DNA of 64,000 nucleotides from CAZQKW01 sp964594075 (lineage in GTDB: Bacteria; Desulfobacterota; WTBG01; CAIYCZ01), in assembly GCA_964594075.1 (NCBI GenBank), contig CAZQKW010000005.1:1-64000 (forward strand), written 5' to 3'. This document shows, piece by piece, positions 16,886 to 25,257 of the stretch; position 1 is the first letter of the stretch; every line of letters starts with the position of its first letter. The notes beneath the pieces were generated by a model. The model did not search any database. It was given only the letters and a program-made list of their open reading frames with translations, and was not told the DNA's origin. The position numbers and the translations under genes were made by a program.

Positions 16886-18175
16886 TTGATCGTGGAGCCT
16901 GATACCGTTACCACTGATAGATTGTCGGGACGTTCTTCCGAACCGTTTGGCTGGAAGCTGTTGTTGCGCGCGCTCAAATACAAAAATTACCGACTCTTTT
17001 TTGGCGGACAGAGTATTTCCCTTATTGGCATGTGGATGCAGTCAATTGCCATGAGCTGGCTGGTTTACCGCCTCACCAATTCTCCCATACTTCTGGGGGT
17101 CATTGGGTTTGTTAATCAAATTCCCTCCTTCATCCTGTCCCCGATTGCCGGGGTTTATGCCGACCGGTGGAATCGGCGCTCGATGCTTATCGGCACACAG
17201 TCCCTGCTCATGTTACAGTCCCTTACGTTGGCATGGTTGGTAATCAGCGGCGCGGTAGCCGTGTGGCATTTGGTAGCGCTGGCTCTCTTTTCCGGGATAA
17301 TTAACGCATTTGATGCCCCCGCCCGGCAATCATTTGTTGTTGATATGATCGAACATAAAAATGATGTGGGCAACGCCATCGCCTTGAATTCGGCAATTTT
17401 CAACGGCTCGCGCCTTATCGGCCCATCCCTCGCCGGACTTATAATTACCGCGACCGGCGAGGGAATCTGTTTTCTCATTAATGGAGTTTCCTATATCGCC
17501 ATTATTTGTGCCCTGATGGCTATGCACATTCATCCCCGAGAACACACAGTGCAGAATACGCGCGTTTTTCAGGAATTTAAGGACGGATTCACCTATGTAT
17601 ACAACCACTCACCTATTCGCTCGCTTTTGATTCTTGTTGCCTTGGTAAGCCTGGTGGGAATGCCCTATGTCGTGCTCATGCCCATTTTTGCCAAAGAAAT
17701 ACTTGGTGGCGGACCGTCAACACTGGGTTTCCTTATGGCATCATCAGGAGTGGGCGCGCTCACCGGCGCTTTTTTCCTTGCCTCACGAAGAGATTTTAAT
17801 GGGACCGGCAGACTCATACCCTTTGCTGCAATGATATTCGGGACCGGGCTCATTGCATTTTCTTTTTCCCGGTTTTATGTATATTCTTTTGCGCTGATGC
17901 TGCTAACCGGATTCGGGTTGATGGTACAAATGGCTTTGTCAAATACCAGCCTCCAGACTACGGTGGATGATGACAAACGAGGAAGAGTCATGAGTTTTTA
18001 CACCATGGCATTTATGGGCATGGCGCCTTTTGGCAGCCTGCTGGCGGGCGCACTGGCTCACCGGATAGGCGCTCCCCATACGCTACTGCTGGGCGGGCTG
18101 GTCTGCGTTGCCGGGGCGCTGATATATGCCCGAAACCTTTCTGCTGTTAAAGGCCGCGGGGAGAAAAGCAGTTGA
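16886..18175 (+). CDS. MFS transporter (EntS/MFS_3-like)
   Basis: 429 residues with about twelve membrane segments. The signature first loop reads FFGGQSISLIGMWMQSIAMSWLVYRLT, and GVYADRWNRRSML between helices 2 and 3 matches the MFS loop motif. Overall it resembles the EntS-like exporter branch, which includes siderophore and drug exporters; the substrate is unknown. The first candidate start is TTG at 16886, with GTG at 16892 as an alternative; no ATG occurs before the conserved region and no strong Shine-Dalgarno is visible. It is convergent with the FrhB-like gene 22 bases away. Confidence 0.83.
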   Translation: MIVEPDTVTTDRLSGRSSEPFGWKLLLRALKYKNYRLFFGGQSISLIGMWMQSIAMSWLVYRLTNSPILLGVIGFVNQIPSFILSPIAGVYADRWNRRSMLIGTQSLLMLQSLTLAWLVISGAVAVWHLVALALFSGIINAFDAPARQSFVVDMIEHKNDVGNAIALNSAIFNGSRLIGPSLAGLIITATGEGICFLINGVSYIAIICALMAMHIHPREHTVQNTRVFQEFKDGFTYVYNHSPIRSLLILVALVSLVGMPYVVLMPIFAKEILGGGPSTLGFLMASSGVGALTGAFFLASRRDFNGTGRLIPFAAMIFGTGLIAFSFSRFYVYSFALMLLTGFGLMVQMALSNTSLQTTVDDDKRGRVMSFYTMAFMGMAPFGSLLAGALAHRIGAPHTLLLGGLVCVAGALIYARNLSAVKGRGEKSS

Positions 18176-18197
18176 GGCGCAATCCATGCTGCGGATT

Positions 18198-19580
18198 TCA
18201 GTACACCGTGGGCATATAGGCTCCGGCCTTTTTGAGCGATGCGCGGGGCCCTTCAGAAAAAAATTTTCTTCTGACCGTCTGTCCCAGGAACAATACCTCA
18301 AGGCCCAAGATATAGGTCTTGCGCGGACCTTTTAACAATTCCAATGCTTTTGGATAAGACCATGAACCTGTTTTAAGATAGGTGCTGACGTCCATTACGT
18401 CAACGGCCGGCATTAATGCTTCTAAAATTTTTCGCAGTGTTCTTCCATGGCCGCGCAACACCGGCTTTCTCTCAAGTTTTCCTCTTGCAACCATCTCGTC
18501 AAAAATTTTTTTGAGCTTGGGATTCATAATGGTTACGATATTCCACCCCACATCCCTGATGCCGGTCGCCGCGCCGTAAAATCCGATACTCGCATCCGCC
18601 TCTTTGCTGACAATCGTGTTGTTACACAGCAGACACCCGCTGGGAAGCACCAGCACACCAAGCTGGTTGACATCATAGTCTCGCTCAATACCGTCGGCGG
18701 TAATGTAATTATTTCTGAAAAACCATCGCCAATCCTTTCCTGCGGCAAGTGCTCGATCATACAGCTCTTTGGCTACATTCTCGTTAAACCGGATAAGGTT
18801 TCTTTCATCAATGCCAAGCCACGCATACGCCTTATCCATGCTGGTATGATTCAGAAAACAGTTAATAGCGACGGCAAATGTTACTGGCGCAGTGAGCTGT
18901 TCGGCAACCCGGGCAAGCGCGGGCAGACGGTCTCGCAGCTCCCCGTCTGCGGCAATAAGCTGCAACTTGCGGAAGCCAAGTATGTGGCAGGGCGTCCCGA
19001 TCAAAAGGCTGCTGCGGTACCTGGAAAGTTCTCTCAATTGACCAAGAACCGGACTTAGTTCGAACTTTGAATGTGCACTGTGCAGAGCCTCTGCAGATGA
19101 AGTGGCAATATATGGCTGTGGGTGCATGCAATATCTGCTGTCTGAATGCTTTCCCTTGGTGAGAAGCGCTGCTTCCACATAACCGTTTTCAAGCAAAAAA
19201 TGCACCAGCGCTGTGGTGGTGCCTCCGGGCGTGCCGTTCTCATAAATATGTTTGATTCGTGAGCGCGCGACAAACAAATCAACAAATTTACCCAACCGCT
19301 GCTGTTCTTCGCCCTGCTCTGCGCCAAAATATCTCTCCCGGATTTTTGATAACGGGAGAAAGCTGCGGGGACAGGCAAGATAGCAGAATCCGCAGTTACG
19401 ACACATGCCGTTTAAAACAGGTTTTTTAAGGGTCTCGTCAATGGTAATGGCGTTTTCGGGGCAAACACTCGCGCACAGTCCGCACCCGATGCAGCAAAAA
19501 TCGGAAATCCTTTTAAGCGCTGCAAATCCTGCGGCTGCTGCTACGAGATGTTCCGCCAAAATTTGTTCTTCTGTTTTCAT
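18198..19580 (-). CDS. FrhB-like coenzyme F420 hydrogenase/dehydrogenase beta-subunit family protein
   Basis: 460 residues. The N-terminus carries two 4Fe-4S motifs (CIGCGLCASVCP near 29-40 and CRNCGFCYLACP near 60-71). The rest matches the FrhB/FdhB family: ENGTPGGTTTALVHFLLENG, LIGTPCHILGFRKLQL and a late VLPSGCLLCNN cysteine group. Relatives transfer electrons between iron-sulfur centres, FAD and F420 or other acceptors; bacterial members often lack F420 and act with other partners. No F420 pathway genes are in this window. It is monocistronic as far as visible and divergent from the LOG gene. Confidence 0.82.
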   Translation of the reverse strand: MKTEEQILAEHLVAAAAGFAALKRISDFCCIGCGLCASVCPENAITIDETLKKPVLNGMCRNCGFCYLACPRSFLPLSKIRERYFGAEQGEEQQRLGKFVDLFVARSRIKHIYENGTPGGTTTALVHFLLENGYVEAALLTKGKHSDSRYCMHPQPYIATSSAEALHSAHSKFELSPVLGQLRELSRYRSSLLIGTPCHILGFRKLQLIAADGELRDRLPALARVAEQLTAPVTFAVAINCFLNHTSMDKAYAWLGIDERNLIRFNENVAKELYDRALAAGKDWRWFFRNNYITADGIERDYDVNQLGVLVLPSGCLLCNNTIVSKEADASIGFYGAATGIRDVGWNIVTIMNPKLKKIFDEMVARGKLERKPVLRGHGRTLRKILEALMPAVDVMDVSTYLKTGSWSYPKALELLKGPRKTYILGLEVLFLGQTVRRKFFSEGPRASLKKAGAYMPTVY

Positions 19581-19721
19581 CCTGATATTCGTCTTTGTGG
19601 TTAATTATTAAAAAGAGTCTGGTTTTTATGGACTACTAAATGGAGATAAGATATAGTAAATAAAATTTATTTTTTCAATTGAATTGACTGCATAACGCCC
19701 TGTTTGATCTGGAGAAACATA

Positions 19722-20570
19722 ATGCCGCCAAATTCCTTTAAAATAAACAGCGCTACCTGGCCAATAAAGGCGTATAAAAATCTTGACTTCCTCAATAGCC
19801 CTGATGCGCGCACCATCCGTATTCTCTGTGAATTCATTGAGCCGGAAACCCGCTTTCGCCATTTCCGCATCCGCAATACTATTGTGTTTTTTGGCTCAAC
19901 CAGAATTGTCCCGCTGAGTGTGGCTGAACAGAATCTCAGGCAGCTTGAGACAGAGAGCTCTACTGACAGGGAGTCTGCTGAGGGGCGCGCAGAAAAAATC
20001 GAGCGGGCCCAGCGGGCGGTAATCATGTCGCGCTATTATGAAGATGCGGTGCTGCTCTCTGAAAAGTTGACCCGATGGTCGTTGGGTATCGAAGATGCCG
20101 CAAAACGCTTCTATATCTGCTCCGGCGGCGGGCCCGGCATCATGGAAGCGGCTAACCGCGGCGCGCAGAATGCCGGCGGACAATCAATTGGCCTGAATAT
20201 TAGCATTCCCCTTGAGCAGGAGCCAAATCCCTACATAACAAAGGAACTTTCTTTTGAGTTTCATTACTTTTTTATCCGTAAATTCTGGTTTTTTTACCTG
20301 GGAAAGGCGCTCGTGGTCTTTCCCGGAGGTTTTGGCACCCTGGATGAACTCTTCGAATTGTTAACCATTGTCCAAACCCACAAGTCAAAAAAATACATGC
20401 CTATTATTCTTTACGGTAGTCAGTACTGGAATGAACTGATAAATTTCAATACGCTGATTAAGTGGGGAACCATCAGCGAGAAGGACGTGCAGCTATTCAG
20501 GTTTTTTGATGATGTGGATTCCGCCTTTGAGTTTTTGCGGCATGAGTTGACCCAGCACTATTTATCATAA
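19722..20570 (+). CDS. LOG-family (lysine-decarboxylase-like) nucleotide-processing protein
   Basis: 282 residues from the ATG at 19722, chosen for GGAG eight bases upstream. The LOG signatures are clear: GGGPGIMEAANRGA and the later FPGGFGTLDELFE (PGGxGTxxE). LOG proteins are phosphoribohydrolases acting on nucleoside monophosphates; some release cytokinins, many bacterial ones have a housekeeping or PpnN-like role. At 282 residues with an extended N-terminus (TRIVPLS, then charged helices) it belongs to the larger variant rather than the short 190-residue plant-like form. It is followed 68 bases later by the ABM gene. Confidence 0.86.
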   Translation: MPPNSFKINSATWPIKAYKNLDFLNSPDARTIRILCEFIEPETRFRHFRIRNTIVFFGSTRIVPLSVAEQNLRQLETESSTDRESAEGRAEKIERAQRAVIMSRYYEDAVLLSEKLTRWSLGIEDAAKRFYICSGGGPGIMEAANRGAQNAGGQSIGLNISIPLEQEPNPYITKELSFEFHYFFIRKFWFFYLGKALVVFPGGFGTLDELFELLTIVQTHKSKKYMPIILYGSQYWNELINFNTLIKWGTISEKDVQLFRFFDDVDSAFEFLRHELTQHYLS

Positions 20571-20638
20571 CGAATCACCTGCACATAAAATAGGCTGCAT
20601 GTTGTCTGCCGACAGCTTTTAAAAGGAAGGGAGCGTTC

Positions 20639-20938
20639 GTGGCTGAACATGAAGTTTCAGTAGTAGCCCAGTTTCAGGCAAAACCCGGCAAAGAAGCGGC
20701 TTTAAAGAAGGAACTGGTCGCCCTGATAGGTCTATCGCGATCAGAACCGGGGTGTATAACCTATATTTTGCACCAGTCAGTGGAAGATAAAACCTGTTTC
20801 ATGTTTTATGAGAACTGGGTCAACAAAAAAGATCTCAATGACCATTTGCAAAAGCCGTATATAAAAAATTTTATGGAGAAAGCCGGTTCGCTCCTCGCCG
20901 CACCGGTTACTATACAGTTGTGGAAAATGATCGCGTGA
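20639..20938 (+). CDS. Antibiotic-biosynthesis-monooxygenase (ABM) domain protein
   Basis: 99 residues from GTG at 20639, preceded by GGAAGGGAG. It matches the small dimeric ferredoxin-like ABM fold: VSVVAQFQAKPGKEAALKKELVALIGLSRSEPGCITYILHQS, then FMFYENWVNKKDLNDHLQKPYIKNF. Family members include YgiN-type quinol monooxygenases and heme-degrading enzymes, and many have no known role. It could share a transcript with the LOG gene upstream and the ferredoxin downstream. Confidence 0.85.
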   Translation: MAEHEVSVVAQFQAKPGKEAALKKELVALIGLSRSEPGCITYILHQSVEDKTCFMFYENWVNKKDLNDHLQKPYIKNFMEKAGSLLAAPVTIQLWKMIA

Positions 20939-21147
20939 AATTTGAAGGTGGGGCACGAACCGTTCTGTGCCAACAGTGCTGCTGCAAAAAACTGCGGGTA
21001 AACGGCGTCCCGGCATGTCCGCGGTCAGAAATTTAGCACTACCGGGTTGCACCGTTTAGTAAAATAATTCATATATGTGTTATATTGAAGACGCACCTTT
21101 ATGACAGGGTGCTCACAGACATTAATTGTGTGGAGAAAGGATAGTAT

Positions 21148-21321
21148 ATGGCAGCAAAAGTTGATGTCGAAAAATGCACGGCATGTGGCAATTGCAAGGA
21201 AGTATGTCCGGTAGACGCAATAACCGTTGATGAAAAGGCCCACATTGATCCGGATACTTGTGTTGATTGCGGCACCTGCGTGGACGAGTGCCCGGAGAAT
21301 GCTATTTCAATGGAGGATTAG
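21148..21321 (+). CDS. 2[4Fe-4S] ferredoxin, 57 residues
   Basis: Small gene running from ATG at 21148 to TAG at 21321, with GGAG/AAAGG upstream. The 57-residue product has two complete clostridial-type motifs: CTACGNCKEVCP (10-21) and CVDCGTCVDECP (38-49), each giving CxxCxxCxxxCP. It is very acidic. Such ferredoxins carry low-potential electrons for enzymes like hydrogenases, PFOR and FrhB-type proteins; several possible partners are encoded in this window. A strong terminator follows, so it ends its transcript. Confidence 0.95.
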   Translation: MAAKVDVEKCTACGNCKEVCPVDAITVDEKAHIDPDTCVDCGTCVDECPENAISMED

Positions 21322-21339
21322 TTTTCGTCAAATCTCACC

Positions 21340-21390
21340 TTTGAGAGGGCGGAAGGCGAGAGCCAGCCGCCCTCTCAAACCGGCCTTTTT
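21340..21390 (+). terminator. Rho-independent terminator after the ferredoxin
   Basis: Perfect 13-base arms at 21340-21352 and 21367-21379 (TTTGAGAGGGCGG and complement), a 14-base loop, and TTTTT at 21386-21390. It starts 19 bases after the ferredoxin stop. Confidence 0.82.
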
Positions 21391-21466
21391 AATCTCTGCC
21401 CTTATAATAAACCCTTGCAGCTCCCCTTTGTTAAGAAGTTATGTCACCTTGAGGGAAAAGCCATAC

Positions 21467-21556
21467 TTGTCATTCTGAACGAAGTGAAGAATCTCTGCCT
21501 GGTTCTTCGGTTTCGAGATTCTTCATCCCGAAAGCATTCGGGACTCAGAATGACAA
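21467..21556. repeat. GTCATTCTGA-type palindromic repeat, copy 1
   Basis: Outer 12-base arms TTGTCATTCTGA (21467-21478) and TCAGAATGACAA (21545-21556), and inner arms GAAGAATCTC (21486-21495) and GAGATTCTTC (21515-21524). The nested palindrome lies between the ferredoxin terminator and ispF. The same design recurs at 22282-22359 and, degenerate, at 59040. Confidence 0.85.
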
Positions 21557-21660
21557 TACACGTGTGTCGCTGTAGGCGACTACCCTGGTGCATTCAGTTC
21601 GTTTTTTAGCATTTCTGGTGAGATCGCGGGGAAACCCAACACAGACAAACATCCAAGCAT

Positions 21661-21682
21661 TGTTGGGTTATGCAACCCAACA
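21661..21682. repeat. TGTTGGGTT palindrome next to the ispF stop
   Basis: TGTTGGGTT (21661-21669), a 4-base loop and AACCCAACA (21674-21682) form a perfect 9-bp hairpin 8 bases beyond the ispF stop. A further AACCCAACA lies about 30 bases farther away. No T-run follows on the minus strand, so it looks more like a REP-type element than an intrinsic terminator. Confidence 0.5.
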
Positions 21683-21689
21683 TGCCCGC

Positions 21690-22163
21690 TTACATTTTTT
21701 TAAGCAACACCACCGCATAGGCTGACATTCCCTCACCATGTCCCTCAAAGCCAAGCCCCTCGGTCGTTTTAGCTTTTATATTAACTGCCCCTTTGTCCAT
21801 TTTCAGGCAACGGGAGATGTTTTCTGCCATGCTGTCAATATAGGGCGCTAATTTTGGCTCTTGGGCAACAATGGTCGCATCAACATTCATGCAGTAAAAG
21901 CCCTGCTCTTCTGCCATGGCCTGAATCAGTGCCAAAAGCATCATGCTGGCAATATCTTTAAACTGTGGGTCTGTATCCGGGAAGTGCCTGCCCAGATCCC
22001 CTTGCCCCAGTGCCCCCAGGATCGCATCGCCTACGGCGTGAATGAGAACATCGGCATCTGAATGACCCAGCAGCCCTTTGTTGAAGGGGATTGTTGTGCC
22101 TCCCAGAATAAGCGGTCGCCCTTCCACCAGCCGATGCACATCATAGCCAATGCCGATTCGCAT
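21690..22163 (-). CDS. ispF: 2-C-methyl-D-erythritol 2,4-cyclodiphosphate synthase
   Basis: 157 residues, full length. IspF converts CDP-ME 2-phosphate to MEcPP with release of CMP in the MEP isoprenoid pathway. Zn ligands are visible: Asp8 and His10 in GYDVH, and His42 in LIHAV; GHSDADVL (33-40) and TTEGLGFEGHGEG near the C-terminus are family signatures. It is the last gene of the long minus-strand run, downstream of ispD, but a 247-base gap with a palindromic repeat now separates the two. Confidence 0.96.
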   Translation of the reverse strand: MRIGIGYDVHRLVEGRPLILGGTTIPFNKGLLGHSDADVLIHAVGDAILGALGQGDLGRHFPDTDPQFKDIASMMLLALIQAMAEEQGFYCMNVDATIVAQEPKLAPYIDSMAENISRCLKMDKGAVNIKAKTTEGLGFEGHGEGMSAYAVVLLKKM

Positions 22164-22281
22164 CCCAACTCTCCTTTTTGTTCACCGCAAAACCCGCAGA
22201 GTCCGCCGCGAATAAAAATGAAAACAATTTCTCAATTCTGCGGTCGAGCCACTGTATCACAATGAGGGCAAACCCATGTCT

Positions 22282-22359
22282 GTCATTCTGAACGGAGGAA
22301 GAATCTCAGAATCAATGGGTTAAAAATCAGAGATTCTTCGGCTTCCGCCTCAGAATGAC
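22282..22359. repeat. GTCATTCTGA-type palindromic repeat, copy 2
   Basis: Outer arms GTCATTCTGA (22282-22291) and TCAGAATGAC (22350-22359), inner arms GAAGAATCTC (22298-22307) and GAGATTCTTC (22330-22339). Arms are identical to copy 1 while the central loop differs. It lies inside the ispD-ispF gap, showing that the element enters operon spacers. Confidence 0.88.
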
Positions 22360-22410
22360 TAAAAAACTTTATCTAAAAATATTTGTCTCCGCTTCTCGGT
22401 TCTCTTGCGG

Positions 22411-23148
22411 TTATTTTCTTTTCTTCAGCAGCGCTTCCGCCACAATTAAGTCTTCCGGTGTGGTTATCTTAATATTATCATAGGAACCCATCACGATTTT
22501 TACCGGCACACCCAGCCGCTCAACCAGCGCCGCATCATCCGTCCCAACAAAACCATCGGTGCGTGCTTTCTCATGTGCCGCGCAAATGAGTGTTTTTTCA
22601 AACGTCTGCGGCGTCTGTATTGCCCAGAGTTGCTCGCGACAAAGTGTTTTTTTTACCACAAAGTTCCGCTTTACCGATTTTATGGTATCTTTGACTGGCA
22701 CTGCCACCGCGGTTGCCTTCCATGCCATAGTCTCTGATATCGCTTTTTCCAAAAGCTCTGGGGTGATAAACGGCCGGGCGCCATCATGAATGAGCACCAG
22801 ATGTGCATCAGCCGCAACCTGTTCAAGCAAGCGCCTGACGGACTCCTGCCGGTGCGCGCCGCCCGAAATTATCTGGATATCTTTCTTAAAATGAAATTTT
22901 TTTATGACAGTTTCCCGACAGTGGCGTTCGTCTCCCGGGCATACTGCAACGATGACCTGCTGAATGAATGGTATGCGTTCAAGGGCTGCCAAAGAGTAAT
23001 ACAGCAAAGGTCGGTTGTTAAGCAGCACATAGGGTTTTCTTTTCCCCATGCCCAGCCGCTCTCCCGTTCCTGCGGCAGGAATAATAGCAGTAATTTTTAT
23101 CCCCAGCGTCGTCTTATCCACTGGTATAACTGTTACCGTGCCTTGCAT
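22411..23148 (-). CDS. ispD: 2-C-methyl-D-erythritol 4-phosphate cytidylyltransferase
   Basis: 245 residues. IspD makes CDP-ME from MEP and CTP. The nucleotide-binding start IIPAAGTGERLGMGKRKPY lies near 23-41, followed by GGAHRQESVRRLL and VLIHDGARPFI, then a late GTDDAALVERLG, all in family order. About 15 residues precede the usual start, so translation may begin later; no strong Shine-Dalgarno precedes the annotated ATG. It follows the PIN/TRAM gene by 87 bases, the arrangement seen in many bacteria (carD, PIN/TRAM, ispD, ispF). Confidence 0.95.
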   Translation of the reverse strand: MQGTVTVIPVDKTTLGIKITAIIPAAGTGERLGMGKRKPYVLLNNRPLLYYSLAALERIPFIQQVIVAVCPGDERHCRETVIKKFHFKKDIQIISGGAHRQESVRRLLEQVAADAHLVLIHDGARPFITPELLEKAISETMAWKATAVAVPVKDTIKSVKRNFVVKKTLCREQLWAIQTPQTFEKTLICAAHEKARTDGFVGTDDAALVERLGVPVKIVMGSYDNIKITTPEDLIVAEALLKKRK

Positions 23149-23235
23149 ACGCTGCTTGTTACATTAAACTGGGCCTTCAACAGCCACCAATTATCCTGAT
23201 GGTGCTTATCGTGAAAACAGGCGACGAAGCCCTTC

Positions 23236-24276
23236 TTAAATTCGTTCCTGCTGGGGTGATGGAAATACCGTTCCGGGATTCTCTCCTTTAACCGCCGCAA
23301 AAATCATCCTCCCGGCGGTTGTCTGTAACACGCTGGTGACCGCTACTTCAACATCTTTGCCTTGGTAGCGCTTGCCGTTTTCAACCACGACCATAGTCCC
23401 GTCATCAAGATATGCCACCCCTTGTCCCGCCTCTTTGCCTTCGCGCTGGATGTAAACCTTCATAATTTCGCCAGGCAACACCAGCGGTTTAACAGAGGTT
23501 GCGAGCTGATTAATGTTTAATACTGCCACCCCTTGAATTTCAGCCACTTTATTGAGGTTAAAATCATTGGTAATGACTTTGGCGTTCATCTGCTTTGCCA
23601 GCGCCACCAGCTTGGCATCGACTTCCTTAATTTTGGGGAAGTCCTGTTCAACAATCTTGACTTCAATGCTGCTTTGCTTCTGAATCTTTTTCAAGATGTC
23701 CAGCCCGCGCCGGCCGCGATTGCGCTTCAATGAATCCGCCGAATCAGCAATACTGGTAAGTTCCCGCAAAACAAACTGGGGAATAACCAGCGTGCCTTCA
23801 ACAAAGCCTGTTTCACACACATCTGCAATACGGCCGTCAATAATTACGCTGGTATCAAGTATTTTATAGCTCACACCGGGCTGTTCCCGCTTGCCAAACA
23901 GTGACCACCTGTTTATGACAAGCGTTTCCGCCTTCTGTGCCCCCAAGGCCATACCCAGATAACCCAACAGCGCGTTGAAAGAAAGACCGAGCAGCACCGC
24001 TAATGACCGCTGATCAGCGCACCATGCTAAATATGAATAGGTAAAAAGGTTGGCAATAATGAGTCCAATAATGGCGCCAATGGCTCCCGAGATAATAACT
24101 TTTGCCGGTATAGCGCGTAAACGGCGTTCCAGGATAACTGCCGTAACCGCGAACAGAGCCCCCACTGCAGCTCCGATAACCGCGGCGTTGGGGGCGCTAA
24201 AACTCTTCCTGCCGATTATCCAGCCGCAGTAACTGCAGAACACGATAAGGACTAAGCGCGCAACAAAAAAATTCAT
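23236..24276 (-). CDS. PIN/TRAM-domain membrane protein (YacL-like)
   Basis: 346 residues from the ATG at 24276, chosen for AGGAGG upstream; the open frame extends 52 codons further but over the hairpin region. Four membrane helices (about 3-18, 28-45, 56-80 and 93-112) precede a PIN nuclease domain (ILDTSVIIDGRIADVC near 140-155, VITNDFNLNKVA) and a C-terminal TRAM domain (QGVAYLDDGTMVVVENG). The PIN acidic residues are intact, so RNase activity is plausible. Its conserved position between carD and ispD makes the assignment secure, though the target RNA is unknown. Confidence 0.92.
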   Translation of the reverse strand: MNFFVARLVLIVFCSYCGWIIGRKSFSAPNAAVIGAAVGALFAVTAVILERRLRAIPAKVIISGAIGAIIGLIIANLFTYSYLAWCADQRSLAVLLGLSFNALLGYLGMALGAQKAETLVINRWSLFGKREQPGVSYKILDTSVIIDGRIADVCETGFVEGTLVIPQFVLRELTSIADSADSLKRNRGRRGLDILKKIQKQSSIEVKIVEQDFPKIKEVDAKLVALAKQMNAKVITNDFNLNKVAEIQGVAVLNINQLATSVKPLVLPGEIMKVYIQREGKEAGQGVAYLDDGTMVVVENGKRYQGKDVEVAVTSVLQTTAGRMIFAAVKGENPGTVFPSPQQERI

Positions 24277-24303
24277 GCTCCTATCACCTCCTTTCCGAGA
24301 ATG

Positions 24304-24354
24304 AAAAAAAATGAACCACAGTGAACAGCTCTTGGGGGCGTTGCTCCTGTGGTT
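24304..24354 (-). terminator. Intrinsic terminator or attenuator between carD and PIN/TRAM
   Basis: On the minus strand the arms AACCACAG (complement of 24347-24354) and CTGTGGTT (complement of 24314-24321) are followed by CA and eight T (complement of 24304-24311). It lies 38 bases before the PIN/TRAM start and 135 bases after the carD stop. It may end carD transcripts or attenuate the downstream genes. Confidence 0.55.
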
Positions 24355-24381
24355 TTTTAGCCATGATACGTAATGCAGACC

Positions 24382-24427
24382 GAGGAACTGTCCGCTGTTT
24401 TTGCAAACAGCGGTGATTGATTTCCTC
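24382..24427 (-). other. Stable hairpin upstream of the carD-PIN/TRAM terminator
   Basis: CCGCTGTTT (24392-24400) and AAACAGCGG (24405-24413) form a perfect 9-bp stem with a 4-base loop; flanking GAGGAA (24382-24387) and TTCCTC (24422-24427) can add an outer stem. No T-run follows. Together with the next hairpin it makes a structured spacer. Confidence 0.5.
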
Positions 24428-24488
24428 TGCAACGAATGCCGGGTATCGGAAAGATGAAAAGGATGCGCGTGCGGTGTGTCCTATAGAA

Positions 24489-25076
24489 TTAGGCAAACAG
24501 AGCTTCTATATGTTTTTCTATGCGTTCCTCAGGGCTGTTCTGCGCCACCGAAAGCTCTTTAACCAGAAGTCCTTTGGCCATATCCAGCATGCGCCGCTCG
24601 CCAAAAGAGAGATCTTTGCCTATTCTAAGCACTAACAGATCGCGCAACACCTCTGCCACCTCAAATACCGACCCAGTTCTTATTTTTTCCATGTATTCAC
24701 GATATCTGCGATTCCATGTCTGTGAATCAGAAGGAATTCTCTTTTCTTTAAGAATTTTATATACTTTGGCAATTTCCCGGCTGGTGACAATTCCGCGCAG
24801 ACCAACTTGCTCGACATTATCCGTGGGAATCATAATGGTCATACCGTTACTCAGCAGCCGCAAAATATAAAATTTTTGCTCCCTTCCAGCAAGGTTTTTG
24901 GTTTCTATTGCATCAATAACACCGACGCCATGCGATGGATAGACAGCCATGTCCCCTATTTTAAAGAGCGTTCCCTTCTTTTTTTCCATAGTAGCACCAT
25001 CTGCTGCTTTCTTTTTTTTAGCTGATTGTTTATCCTTTTTGTTTGTTGCTGTTTGCATAGTGGTCTGTGTCCTCAT
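24489..25076 (-). CDS. carD: CarD-family transcription regulator
   Basis: 195 residues. After a lysine-rich N-terminal tail (about 1-35) comes the CarD/CdnL/TRCF RNA-polymerase-interacting domain: FKIGDMAVYPSHGVGVIDAIE near 38-58, YILRLLSNGMTIMIPTDNVEQVGLR. The helical C-terminal DNA-contacting half follows (SQTWNRRYREYMEKI, LSFGERRMLDMAKGLLVKEL). CarD stabilises open complexes, notably at rRNA promoters. Met7 (25058) is an alternative start. It lies downstream of nuoN with a 181-base spacer and heads the PIN/TRAM-isp group. Confidence 0.93.
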   Translation of the reverse strand: MRTQTTMQTATNKKDKQSAKKKKAADGATMEKKKGTLFKIGDMAVYPSHGVGVIDAIETKNLAGREQKFYILRLLSNGMTIMIPTDNVEQVGLRGIVTSREIAKVYKILKEKRIPSDSQTWNRRYREYMEKIRTGSVFEVAEVLRDLLVLRIGKDLSFGERRMLDMAKGLLVKELSVAQNSPEERIEKHIEALFA

Positions 25077-25257
25077 ACAAATCCCGCATACAAAGGAGCT
25101 TTACTTAAGCAGCCTCAGAAGGCACTGCCCTGCTTTGGCCTTATGGATTGAGCGTGAAATTTAAACTGCAGGAGAGATGCACACAAATGTATCAAATTTT
25201 TAAAAAAAACACAACTAAATTAAAATGCCGGCATCAATTTTCTTTGGCAAGGACGCT

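Noticed and set aside
21227..21609. Plus-strand ORFs overlapping the ferredoxin end and the repeat
   Set aside because: Out of frame with the ferredoxin and running through terminator and palindrome sequence; no start signals.
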